Source: Urechis unicinctus
Lineage: Eukaryota; Annelida; Polychaeta; Xenopneusta; Urechidae
Direction of reading: 5' to 3'
Assembly (NCBI GenBank): GCA_034190875.2
Contig: CM067358.1
Span: 46,356,327-46,420,326 of the forward strand
Length of the DNA stretch: 64,000 nt
Of this stretch, positions 45,653-54,886 are shown one piece after another (within the stretch, counting starts at the first letter, position 1; each line of letters begins with the position of its first letter). The notes below the pieces were generated by a model. The model was not told the origin of the DNA and did no database searches. It saw nothing but the letters and a program-made list of their open reading frames with translations. The translations under genes and the position numbers were made by a program.

Positions 45653-47225
45653 GTTAAACTTGATCTGAACTATATAAGCGCTTTAGCAGAGAGGGATATT
45701 TTCCATTCTTATAGCAGCTCGATATTTCGTAGGACGCCACGCATGACCCGCGATGCTGCTGTGTCTGCGTGGAGACGCAGGTGATACCATCTTTCACAGT
45801 GATCTCAAGTATTAAACAATTTGGCCATTCTTCAAAATAGCCTGGGATGGTATCTGACTTTGTTTGAGCGCTATTTCATATCGAGGTTCTCTATAACGAC
45901 CCTTCCTTGGTCCTTGTTTTATGAATGCAGATATTTCCCTGGCTGTTTTGAATGATTAGACGAATAGGTTACGAAAGTATTTAGCGTGGTGCGTCGACCT
46001 CCAGGACATCGATGAGTCTTTCTTGTAATTATTCAATTTTCATAATACAAACTCAGCGGCAGACTACGGGACTATCGATGTTGACATAGGGTTTTGCAAT
46101 GTCAATTTTACTTTACTGTAGCATCAATCATATTCGCAAAGAGTGGACCAGCTATTAAAATTTGGAATATTTATTGCTGTCAGAATAGGTGTTCCGGATG
46201 ACTGAGTTTTATTATGTTTCTTCAACTGACAGGAACTTTTCCCGCCATCCCGTCCAAGCCTATTCAGGACAGGCTAGTTCAGATACATTTTATTTTTACT
46301 GAATGTGCAATAAGTTGCTTACATATGCTTCAGCAGCTGGTCAGCAACTTAATGCAGTGCATACATAAATATGCGTTATCAACAAGTATAGAGCTCTCAA
46401 ATTATAGTTCATAAAAATGCAGAATATCTGGCAACTGTAGCAATTTTGAATATAAAAGTTGATTTAATAAATATTTTACCACAATCATCTAATGTATTAT
46501 ATAATGTGTCAATATGTTAGCATAATTAACAATTGACCGAATCGATACAAAGTAATGTCTACGATGTCAAAGTAACTTATTTAATTTCTGAACGTCTTCA
46601 CGTCAAACATCACCTACCTGCTTATTCATAAGTAAAATGGCAGAATATCTCATCATTAATTACGTAATTGCGCAATCGTAAAGTTTGTGATTAACATATA
46701 TACATAAAATGCAAATATATCAGAATCAATCAACGAAATTCCTAACGTCTAGAATATAACCAGATAGTTTCGAAATCAAACAAAGTCAGTGATTATATAT
46801 GTATATCCGGTAGGTCTTTGTTTATATTCCGCATTCTGGTAAAGTTTATTTCAGGAAGTAGCCTGTTCTAAGGCTCCAAACTAATCACTTCTGGAAATAC
46901 CCCACACGGGTAAAAATACTTTCAAAATGAGGTGTGGTTAATTTTCGGATGTTTTATCTATTGTTTTCACGCACTGATACGACAAATGTTTTACTAGTAT
47001 ACCGGGCTTGTTGCAAACGATGACAACTGTATAGAACGATGGGATTTACCTAAGAATGTAATAACGTCGTATCCCATCAGCTGCTCAATGTACTGATACT
47101 AGATCTAGCCATAGAAGATATCCAGCTGCAGGTAGTTGCGTTTACAAATGCACGGGGAAGAAATAAAGAAACTGTCATAGCCCATGCGTCGTTAATGCAC
47201 GATTAAAGCCTATTAATTAAAAACG
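45653..47225. other. No recognised feature
   Basis: AT-rich sequence downstream of the minus-strand gene region. It would contain the 3' untranslated region and polyadenylation signal if the gene ends at 47,226, but I cannot pick the site. No domain is seen on either strand. Confidence 0.4.
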
Positions 47226-47318
47226 TTAAACATTTGTTCCCGATTTAAAGTAACACATTTGTGAACTCTGTACCACGAGGAATGTAATTGACCCTCCCAA
47301 CCACCACCCTGCTTTAAG
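47226..47318 (-). CDS. TM2-like terminal exon (GWWLGGS)
   Basis: After the acceptor ctagatacgatgcag the frame reads LKAGWWLGGSITFLVVQSSQ and ends MCYFKSGTNV at a TAA. Joined to GDFG of the previous exon, it gives DFG-x-x-x-G-x-W-L-G-x-S, the spacing of the DEG/ENaC TM2 entrance with the G-x-S selectivity filter. However the hydrophobic run is only about 12 residues before QSSQ, so the helix would be truncated. The separating intron would be only 38 bases. The assignment is attractive but rests on a short motif. Confidence 0.4.
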   Translation of the reverse strand, partial: LKAGWWLGGSITFLVVQSSQMCYFKSGTNV

Positions 47319-47356
47319 CTGCATCGTATCTAGCACACTAGCTGTGATACTTACAC

Positions 47357-47623
47357 TCCAAAGTCTCCGTTGGCGTTGATAGAAGCATTGTATGCTATGC
47401 AATATGTCTGTAAGTCGTTGATGCTCTGCATAATGTAATCGCATTTTTGGCTCAATACATAAGCTACATGATTTAGTTCCTCATTCAGTTCACTATTGTA
47501 GTCGGCTATCAGGGAGGTTGTAGTTCTTGAACCGGAGGAGGTCGTTAGAATAAACTCATTGAAGTTAATGGCTGGTGACCAGCTTTTCCAGGAAGCAGAT
47601 GGCCGCAATTTGTTGCTGAGAAT
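47357..47623 (-). CDS. Helical segment exon 3, ending in GDFG
   Basis: Good acceptor (gaaaaattgcattgcag) and phase 0. It reads ILSNKLRPSASWKSWSPAIN, then FNEFILTTSSGSRTTTSLIA, DYNSELNEELNHVAYVLSQ, KCDYIMQSINDLQTYCIAYN and ends ASINANGDFG. DEG/ENaC channels have a conserved DFGG-type turn directly before the second membrane helix, so GDFG at the exon end, followed by GWWLGGS in the next, is consistent with that position. A donor gtgtaa (or gtaagt two bases on) follows. No lesion within 89 codons. Confidence 0.6.
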
Positions 47624-47738
47624 CTGCAATGCAATTTTTCACAATGTTGATGGATGAAGCATACGAGTTACTGAAATGAGCTCAAAGTCAAAAATTGCTT
47701 ACTGTTTCACTGTTGAAGTAAACTGTTGGACGCCTCTA

Positions 47739-48275
47739 GATTTTCATGGTTCTCGCCTTGGTGGAGAATTTGGCTGAAGCGAAGAATGCCTCTAGTTGGA
47801 CCATGTAGGTGAGAGCTGTTGTGTACTGTGTCTCCAACGTACTGCCCTGAGTTTGTATTGCCGCCTGAAGTTGTGTCATGTCGACAGATTTGAACATATT
47901 AATAGCTCCCACCATGCTCTCTTTTGCGCGCTCCATCCGATAGCCCACCATTGTCTCGCACAATTGCTCCTTACTGATGTTGCGTATTGCTTCATACTTT
48001 CTTCCAACCACTCCTGCCATTCTTCACACACATTGGTGACGTCTTTGTAATCTGATATAGCTACATCCGTCTGTATATAATTGAGAGACTTCTGAAAAGA
48101 GTCCATCTCTAGCAGAAACTTATGGTAACTCTTCACGCCCGTTGTCACTTTTCGGATGTTCAGCTGAAAGGCCTCGAGCTTGTTATCAAGATAAGATCTC
48201 ACGTTAGTCACAGCCCATGAAGAGTCCTTCGCATATAAAACGCTCACAAACTTATGAGCCTCCTCTTCAAAGTCA
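47739..48275 (-). CDS. Helical segment exon 2, with a frame change
   Basis: Acceptor ctgccattag. The first frame reads FEEEAHKFVSVLYAKDSSWA, then LEAFQLNIRKVTTGVKSYHK, FLLEMDSFQKSLNYIQTDVA. Around 48,000-48,030 coding character moves to another frame reading AIRNISKEQLCETMVGYRME, RAKESMVGAINMFKSVDMTQ, LQAAIQTQGSTLETQYTTAL. A one-base deletion near gaagaatggcag would explain it; I find no splice pair that does. The exon then meets TAG at 47,736 before any good donor. The segment is helical throughout and of unknown family. Confidence 0.55.
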
Positions 48276-48373
48276 CTAATGGCAGATGCAGTGTGAGTGA
48301 ATACTCAGTTCGATTGGACGAGAGAACATAGAATGGGACGAGATTGGACGGCGTCCCTACGACTCGTAGATAC

Positions 48374-48682
48374 GTTATGAACACTTTTACTGATTGGATT
48401 CCCTCATGCAGACATTCAATCGCCTTCTCCTTTAAAGACGAAATGCGTCCTGATGTGAGATATAACCAGATATCAGCAAACAGAATGGACTGCATGGTGC
48501 CCAGCAGACCACTGCAGAGGTTCAGCTGGGTGTACATAAAGTCGATTGAAGGTCTTACGCTGGCAATGTATGCGCCACTTACTTTGTCCACATCTTCCAT
48601 CAAAATCTTGTGATCAGCCTTAGCCATGTCAGCCAGGGCGTTTAAGGCGTTCAATACGCGGAAAATACAGAGGTGGGGGCAC
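48374..48682 (-). CDS. Helical segment exon 1
   Basis: Acceptor ctaaagtgcag, donor candidate ataac followed by gtatct, which leaves phase 2 and joins the next exon as ITDFEEEAHKF. The peptide ALADMAKADHKILMEDVDKV, then SVRPSIDFMYTQLNLCSGLL, GTMQSILFADIWLYLTSG and SSLKEKAIECLHEGIQSVKV is strongly alpha-helical. No known domain is recognised. In DEG/ENaC proteins the interval between the Cys-rich part and TM2 is usually under about 100 residues; here the three helical exons would add several hundred. Confidence 0.6.
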
Positions 48683-48748
48683 CTGCACTTTAGTGGTGAG
48701 GAACAGAATACCCGCACTGTATGCCTTTTGTGTTGTGCGTGTTGTGTT

Positions 48749-49046
48749 TTAGAGTTCGATCATTTGTTCGTCAGTTATGCGGCTCCGCAAGTCTACTGTT
48801 TGAGCGTACTTAGTTTGGACACGTTCTAACTCGTCATCGTTGAGAATCAAGTGCATATTGCTTCCCTGTAAAATTGCCATAGAACACCCCAGTTTGGTGC
48901 GTAACGACGTCACAAGCGTCGGGACAACGGCTTTTGCATTCGCTCTGAGCTTCCTGGATGGATTCCGAAACATAACTCACAAGTTGTACATTTTCGTTGA
49001 TTTACACAGAGCAGATCATCAGACAGATTGCATGGACGTACTGACC
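48749..49046 (-). CDS. Cys-rich segment, DEG/ENaC-like, with frame changes
   Basis: Good acceptor (gctttgttgtacactag). The frame in phase with the preceding exon reads GSVRPCNLSDDLLCVNQRKC followed by TTCELCFGIHPGSSE. A second frame then gives SESIQEAQSECKSRCPDACD with VVTHQTG, and a third gives LILNDDELERVQTKYAQ. DEG/ENaC ectodomains end in a Cys-rich stretch with C-x-C...P and a C-x-PC-x-x-x-Y-type motif, and the SECKSRCPDACDVV segment is reminiscent of it. If all belong together, at least two frameshifts are present within 250 bases. Each piece alone could be chance. Confidence 0.4.
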
Positions 49047-49684
49047 CTAGTGTACAACAAAGCAACAAAGTTATCATAAATATCCAATAATCCCGGCTGC
49101 AGGTAGTACTGTGCTAACTCTCATCATAAATGAGTTGAAACCAACCTAGACGAGTCATGAATATAATACACGACGTGTTTACCCGGCATGTATGCTCCAA
49201 TACATTGGCATTCAGCAAAAGTAGACTACGCTTTGCATTGTAGACTACAGCCTTGTCGTGTGTAGCCCGTCCAATTGTTATGTTCGCTCAAAGTGATCTT
49301 AGAGCAGTTCCCCCATGGTACCAGTAAACCTGGGTCGGCAAAAGACGTGATATTGTAATATTGAAAACAATAATATCGTTCGCTTCAAACGGGAAGCCAA
49401 ATAAACAAAAAAAAGCCAGATGAATGACGTCGAGGTTGCCGATTAAGGTAACTACCATACGCTAGAGAGAGTGGGTCAAGCCATGACCTACTTCTGAGTA
49501 GGTGACAGATGTCAGTGCATGTACTCCAGGCGAGACTACAAAAAAAAACTCTTGCACACTGGCCGAATCTTCTGAGTGTGTAGGTGTACCTAAAATATTA
49601 GAATCCCGCGTTGTAGTCATTGACCCTTAACGATCCTTACAAAGGCTCGACAACAAAGCACAGATCACCAAGAACACATTAACA
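49047..49684. other. Intron, nothing recognised
   Basis: Non-repetitive interval between the microsatellite and the Cys-rich exon; no domain on either strand. Confidence 0.4.
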
Positions 49685-49702
49685 CACACTCACACACACA
49701 CA

Positions 49703-49755
<53 letters not shown>

Positions 49756-49848
49756 GTAAATATATATATATACATATATAAGTATAAATATATATATATA
49801 TATGTGTGTGTGTATATACAAATATATATATATTTGTATATATATTTA

Positions 49849-49886
<38 letters not shown>

Positions 49887-49945
49887 TTTGTACAAATATA
49901 GATATATATATAGATATATACATCTATATATATACATACATGCCA
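49685..49945. repeat. (CA)n followed by AT-rich microsatellite
   Basis: Roughly 55 bp of (CA)n at 49,685-49,740, then (AT)n with tgtgtgtg and caaat interruptions to about 49,945. Confidence 0.95.
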
Positions 49946-50159
49946 TATAAATGAAGCGATGTGAGTTCGAATACAAAGTCAATCCAGTTCTTTATACTTC
50001 ATGTCGATCCCGACGTTCATCGTGGCGTATTCATATTCTTGGTTTATTTAGCCTGCAAAGTCTGGCCCGTTCAAGGCACCGTACAAAAGTTTTTATAATA
50101 TTTATCGCATTCAAACCTAGCTATTTAACTTACGTATCATCATCATCAAAAACATTTAA

Positions 50160-50650
50160 AATGCTTTGATATCGAAAGCAAACTACTGATCTGTCTCTTC
50201 TACATGTTGCTATTACCTACTGTAAATGTTGTCAGCGATCATTAAAATCTGCTGTTAAAAGCCTTCATTTTCCTGTCAGTTATTTCAGACACAACCCTAG
50301 TTACAGTTGTACAACTCGACAAAGAGAAGACCACGTTCCGATTTTCACTATTTTCCTTAGAAATATCTTCGATTCCTATGTCGAACGGCCACTATCGTGA
50401 AGTAGAATATTCTTCGATATTTAGAAAAGTCGCAGCCCGTTGCCAGCACCTGAAATGATGAAATGTTTATTGTATCTACTTTCTTATAGAATAAAAAAGA
50501 ACATTTCTGTCTTACAGAATCAAAATATCCTTAATGCTTTGATATCAAAAGCAAACTACCCATCTGTCTCTGGTTAGATCACCCATCATGATACCTGAGG
50601 GTAAAAAGTTGTCAGCGATTGCTGTTAAAAGACAGACATTGTCCTGAATC
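50160..50650 (+). repeat. Local duplication, about 375 bp apart
   Basis: The string atgctttgatatc, then aaagcaaacta and ctgtctct, then gttgtcagcgat and tgctgttaaaag, occurs at about 50,160-50,280 and again at about 50,535-50,645. It lies in the intron between the Thr-rich and the Cys-rich exons and holds no coding signal. Confidence 0.8.
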
Positions 50651-50776
50651 GGATCGCATAGCCTAGTTCACATATCGACCACATGCAGTGGGCTCATCTA
50701 TTTAATATAAGATGCGTGTTTAAAACTAAACAGAACGATAAGATAGAAATCAACCTGGCACTTGCATAGCATTTAC

Positions 50777-50971
50777 CACCAGACAGTTCAAGAATATACT
50801 GATATTCGTTGACAGGGTCCCCAAAATCAAACGATGGATGAGCATCAAGCGGCGCGGTTGGTGTTGCATCATGGTTAGCTGTGGGAGAATTAGTTGTAGG
50901 CATTCTCGTAGTGATGTCGGTACTCTTAGTCTCATCGACATCCGGCGAAAATGTTGTACTTATTTGAGTAT
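50777..50971 (-). CDS. Thr/Ser/Pro-rich linker exon
   Basis: After an acceptor attttggctatag, phase joined to the previous exon, the frame reads DTQISTTFSPDVDETKSTDI, then TTRMPTTNSPTANHDATPTA, PLDAHPSFDFGDPVNEYQY, ending at a gtaaat donor. The Thr, Ser, Pro and Ala-rich composition is typical of an O-glycosylated extracellular stalk. A second acceptor (tttgtttattttag) lies 22 bases further upstream and is stronger, giving an alternative start at 50,993. The frame is open throughout. The phase (1) also joins the next exon at 49,046. Confidence 0.6.
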
Positions 50972-51158
50972 CTATAGCCAAAATATTTGCCATCTAAAAT
51001 AAACAAAAAAGTCACTAAATTGAACTGTACAATTTTGGGGGATACCGTGTGTAATTATAGTGGTTACCATAAAGTAATTACACTGTTTCGAATGTTTTAA
51101 TAGAAATGGCGCGATAGAAGTCAGAACAGGCCTCTTCGCTGGACCATTGTGATCTTAC

Positions 51159-51297
51159 CATTAAGATCACATGCAGTACTAAGTAATAGAAGATAGGGAA
51201 ACATGCCGCCCAACGGGTCCATTTCTGTGAAAAGACAACCCGGTTCCAGCCAACTTGACAGGCCACTGCTTCTCATTTGGAAGACATACCAGCATAT
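51159..51297 (-). CDS. Putative exon, unrecognised
   Basis: Good acceptor (ggtatttttattcag) and donor (cttaatg then gtaaga), phase 1. It reads ICWYVFQMRSSGLSSWLEPG followed by CLFTEMDPLGGMFPYLLLLS and TACDLN. C-x-F-M could be a MAM strand; the match is weak. The phase agrees with the next exon if that one starts at 50,971. Confidence 0.45.
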
Positions 51298-51478
51298 CTG
51301 AATAAAAATACCAATCAGAGTGCAAAACAGAGGCACTATTCAACTTCCAAATAATTAAATCGCTTTTTTGGGTCCCACATGTCTTCCTGTAATCGGGATT
51401 TTGCCAACCAGTTGATATGCACCCACCCTCTCTACCTGATTGAAAAAGAAAAGACCTACCCTGTTCCTCTCACAATAG

Positions 51479-51745
51479 ATATACATAATTGCCTCCCCAA
51501 GTTAGTCTGGAAATGCTGTTATGACTGTGGCACATTGTTGCACATTGGAAGAGATCAGTCAATCACTCAAAGTGATCAACCTTAATCCCTTTTTGAAGAG
51601 AGTACGTTTTATTTACCATAAACTGTTTAGCCCTAGATGGCCAAATTATCGCCGTGGTCAAGTTGAATAGATCATACATAATTGCCTCCCCAAGTCTGGA
51701 AATGCTCGAGTTATGACTGTGGCACATTGTTGCACATTGTCGTCA
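51479..51745 (+). repeat. Local duplication, about 195 bp apart
   Basis: The segment atacataattgcctccccaa followed by gtctggaaatgct and ttatgactgtggcacattg occurs at about 51,480-51,550 and again at about 51,675-51,742. The second copy overlaps the 3' end of the MAM-like exon and its donor, so part of that exon boundary has been duplicated into the intron. Confidence 0.85.
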
Positions 51746-51926
51746 GCCAGTTCACTTTTGCGTTTCTCGTGGTAGGCACTAATGCGTATAGTGCTGGACA
51801 GTGATGATTGTGAGTTCAGGAAGAAGAAAGAGGCTTGTAGACAATGAATCTGGGTGACGATCACTTCTGGGCTTATCAGGATAAATATGCCACCAGATGT
51901 TCCGACCTCGACCCCCATGACGTTAT
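51736..51926 (-). CDS. MAM-like core exon
   Basis: Acceptor gcgattttaaacag. The frame NVMGVEVGTSGGIFILISPE continues VIVTQIHCLQASFFFL and STIRISAYHEKRKSELADDN. This fits the MAM middle G-x-x-A-x-L-x-SP...CL-F-Y...G.I.V. The preceding sequence reads NWAKCTYYDDCDFKQ in a frame that is off by one at the acceptor, so the MAM start may be exonic and frameshifted. The donor choice (gacaat then gtgcaa) is uncertain. Confidence 0.5.
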
Positions 51927-52286
51927 CTGTTTAAAATCGCAATCATCGTAGTATGTACATTTTGCCCAATTCTCTTCGACTTCTAAAACCATTAAATATA
52001 TCTGCAAGCCATAAAATGTCATCTGAATCATAAACAATGTTTCGCTCATTACATTGACATTTACCAGGTACATGAAGTGTCGGAAATTCGTCATGTGCTA
52101 TCATTTTTAGCCCACTTGGTCTTCTGTACATCACCAACACAGCTTAAGATGCAGATTTATATCCATAATGATATATCAAGCACTCTTTAGAAGGCAATTG
52201 AATTAGAAAACCAACGTGAGAAAGGTTCAAAATACTTCAATGGAAACTAAAATAAATATTATGGCGAGAAGACTGGAGTTACTCAC

Positions 52287-52510
52287 ATCTGATCCACAGT
52301 CAAATAAAATTCTGCTTGGATGCAAACTTCAATTTGACTAATGATTAAGATATTCCCTACGAGTGCTCTTTGTTTGGATCCGCAGCCAGTGAAATTCGCT
52401 GGAGATACATCAACATAACCACATTGGCTTTCCTCTGAAAAGTCAAAGGCTAAACTTCCATTGTTGCTATCTGGATAAGACACAAGAAAATACTTTTCAA
52501 CGTTCTGTAA
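52287..52510 (-). CDS. Putative Cys-containing extracellular exon
   Basis: Acceptor gggattgtctgtacag, donor cagat followed by gtgagt. The frame reads LQNVEKYFLVSYPDSNNGSL, then AFDFSEESQCGYVDVSPANF, TGCGSKQRALVGNILIISQ and CIQAEFYLTVDQ. The segment QCGYVDVSPANFTGCG plus a final hydrophobic strand is compatible with an extracellular beta domain. No family is recognised. It is joined in phase to the exon at 52,597-52,710. No stop within it. Confidence 0.55.
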
Positions 52511-52596
52511 CTGTACAGACAATCCCAACACACGTCATGGGTTTGCATGTGTTACTCAATCCTCGGTTGTTATTTTTACAAATTATACTCACATAC

Positions 52597-52710
52597 ATCA
52601 ACACATGATGAGCCAGGGGTAAATTGGTTGATTGCTGCCACTAATGAACTGTATTCATTTGATCCAGACGCCTCATACATGAAATGCACTTTGCCCATAT
52701 CAGACGGTAA
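52597..52710 (-). CDS. Putative exon, extracellular type, unrecognised
   Basis: 38 codons between an acceptor (catgatggtatag) and a donor (gttgat then gtatgt), phase 0 on both sides. It reads LPSDMGKVHFMYEASGSNEY followed by SSLVAAINQFTPGSSCVD, with a strongly protein-like composition. The phases agree with the candidate first exon at 53,150 and the next exon at 52,510. The F-Y-x-A-S pattern resembles a strand of CUB or MAM-type beta sandwiches, but I do not recognise a family. Confidence 0.5.
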
Positions 52711-52976
52711 CTATACCATCATGATATGCCAAGCAAAGACCAACATGATATTGGACCTAGATGAACCATAAAGCAAATTGAAATAAAGGAACCGACAATT
52801 GACGCACTATTTTCGGCATATTGCCATCTGTTATGCGCTGTAAAACTACCGGAGTAATTCTCTGTAATGGATTTGTCCGTCATTGCTTTGAGAATTGGAG
52901 GAGATCACAAACGTGTCAACGACTTGACGCGCAGAGCTAAACAGGAGACTGACTGTACGTCAACGGCCACACTCAC

Positions 52977-53150
52977 CATCGATGCCTTGTTCAGGTCACT
53001 CTGCTGTGTGAGGCGAGAATGGCATTTACTGTAAAAGCCTACAGTCCAAACCACAGCAGACAAATAACCTACCAGCAAACTTTGGTTTCCGTCGCGGCCG
53101 CTAGGAGGGCCACCGTCGCGCACAGCAATTTTTACCGGAACTGGGGGCAT
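52977..53150 (-). CDS. Possible first exon with membrane segment, in a CpG-richer island
   Basis: The frame starts at ATG 53,148-53,150 (MPPVPVKIAVRDGGPPSGRD), contains a hydrophobic stretch (SLLVGYLSAVVWTVGF) and ends at a good donor (atcgatg then gtgagt), phase 0, which agrees with the next exon. The surrounding 52.9-53.25 kb is clearly richer in GC and CpG than its neighbours, as expected near an animal promoter. So it may be the start of a separate gene that continues leftwards, with the hydrophobic stretch as a signal anchor or first membrane helix. Alternatively it is an internal exon of the long locus or not coding; the opposite strand is also open. Confidence 0.4.
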
Positions 53151-53701
53151 GTTTCTCTGCCTGTCAAGCTGTCAACGCTTTGTTCGCACTTTACGCGTTG
53201 TTGCGCGCATTCTATAGCTGTTAAGGATATCTAAGACGTAGCCGAAGGTGTCAAGCGTTTTCTGAACTTCGCTTAGGTTCATCTGAACGCTGTCACGTCG
53301 CAATAAGCACTTTTGAAACAGTTCTCAAACACAGATATTATCATAAAATAGTGATCTTAAATGTTGCCAACTACATTCATCTCCAGTCGCCTGGAGAGTA
53401 TTCTGCAAAAACATCAGTATTCACCCGATATCATTTCGAAGTGCGTGACAGTTGCTACACCATGTCATCACTGTTCCCTTTATAGTGGAAAGTACTCAAA
53501 TATAGGGGAATCTCTTGCTCGTGTTATAAGAAAACTGAGCTCGTAGAATTAGTAAGAAATGCCTGCAGCACCGTAAATATTGCGGACTAGGTCGGGAAAG
53601 ATGATGGAGAGAATATTTACAATGAATGAAGAACTATCAGCCTAGAGGGTCAGCAAGTCAATTTCCCAGGTCCCTACAAACATTCTGCATGGCAGGCCGA
53701 C

Positions 53702-53929
53702 ATGTCAAATGCATCTGAGCTTGATGAGGCTTACTGTCTTATTCTTATGATGACCAAGTGCAAATGGAGACCAAGCAGGCATCCTTTAAAAGCGAAAGGT
53801 GATATCAGCTGTTCCTCAAGAGACACATTCATGCAGTTGAGTATAGATCTCTGTTATCTGAAGGGGAAATGTGTTAGGGAGCTGTCACAGTCTAAGCAAC
53901 CATACAATGTACCCATTTTCGTACCATAG
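53702..53929 (+). pseudogene. SWIM-related protein remnant, exon 1
   Basis: The plus-strand frame ends with CYLKGKCVRELSQSKQPYNV followed by PIFVP. Proteins with a SWIM zinc finger usually have a strand of the type V-G-V-P-S-Q-K-YNV just before the zinc ligands, and the second half of such a finger (GGCKHVVAM) lies 230 bases downstream on the same strand. The frame stops at a TAG right after PIFVP, and the expected C-x-C ligands are not seen, so the gene is incomplete or decayed. It lies in the intron of the minus-strand locus. Confidence 0.4.
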
Positions 53930-54161
53930 AGTCTGCTGGAGTGCACAGGGTAATTATTAATTAATATAATTAGAATATTTAACTTGAATTCAATTTAACT
54001 TAAGTTGAATACAGATATGTCACATATCTCATTAACATGAATAAATACCTATGAAGACTTGCTGGTACAATATCAACTTAGTGTTTTGTTTAATGTGGTG
54101 TTGTCGTTTGGTGGAAGAGAGATAAAAAGTTTGTTATTTATTTTCTCATCTTTCTTTGCAG

Positions 54162-54206
54162 AGATTATGGTGGTTGCAAACATGTTGTGGCCATGATGTT
54201 GCAATG
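54162..54206 (+). pseudogene. SWIM zinc-finger remnant, exon 2
   Basis: An excellent plus-strand acceptor (tttctcatctttctttgcag, 54,142-54,161) precedes a frame reading DYGGCKHVVAMMLQW. C-x-H followed by VVA-LL is the second half of the CxCx(n)CxH SWIM finger, a DNA- or protein-binding motif found in many transposon-derived and ZSWIM-type proteins. Beyond LQW the frame stays open but loses protein character, while another frame (SYPALPPDEETCRTAC) looks more plausible, suggesting a frameshift. The function is unknown. Confidence 0.45.
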
Positions 54207-54702
54207 GCTAACATTAATACCAATGCAAAGTCTTATCCAGCATTACCTCCTGATGAAGAGACATGTCGCACGGCTTGTCGTTTTGATTATTTTGATGTCT
54301 TGCAATTGCTATTACACAGTCTATATACTTGTCACGTCAGTAATACAACTGACGGAAACTTTACTGTCATCACGGGTGTTTTTTTTCGTTTTCTTGCGAA
54401 CATCGGCCTTGCAGTTCACTACGGCGCAAGTAAACCTGGGCATGGTTTACGCGCAGTCTATACAGTCTATAGAACGATATTCCTAAACAATTTCTCCAAA
54501 ATTACATCAATATTAAACATAAAACGACGAATATTCTCCACAGCTTAAATCCCTATGTTCCGCGTCGGGTGTTGCGTTTGTGTTTTGGAAAAACATGCCC
54601 CTATTTCCGGTGGAAAATCAGTATGGCTGCCAGGCGGCCGCGACGGCAACCCGAGAGCGTGAAGGCCCCTATTGATAATATGGTGGATTCTGGCAGACTT
54701 AC

Positions 54703-54886
54703 GCAGTTGGTTGTTGTCGTAGGTGGTGTTATACGTGAGAGAGAATCCCCCTCTCATTTTCAAGATGGGGGAACAGAAGTAGATACTGGCGGTATTATTG
54801 CTGATGTACAGTGGTGGAGGAAGAGTCTTACCGCAATACACAGTACTATTAAAATCCAAACGCGATTCGTAAATACCGCCTTGTAC
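54703..54886 (-). CDS. CUB domain, second half
   Basis: Acceptor ggactgtttag, donor gtaagt (phase 1). It reads VQGGIYESRLDFNSTVYCGK, TLPPPLYISNNTASIYFCSP and ILKMRGGFSLTYNTTY. This matches the CUB end: YCG...P......N...I.F.SD....GF...Y. It completes the half encoded at 55,467-55,656. Several N-glycosylation sequons are visible. A long frame on the plus strand overlaps it (54,569-54,910) and is regarded as its shadow. Confidence 0.75.

Noticed and set aside
48985..49046. Alternative frame YVHAICLMIC as the Y-x-x-x-C-x-x-x-C motif of DEG/ENaC channels
   Set aside because: It is not in the phase given by the preceding exon and meets TAA after a few codons; the in-phase frame is also Cys-rich.
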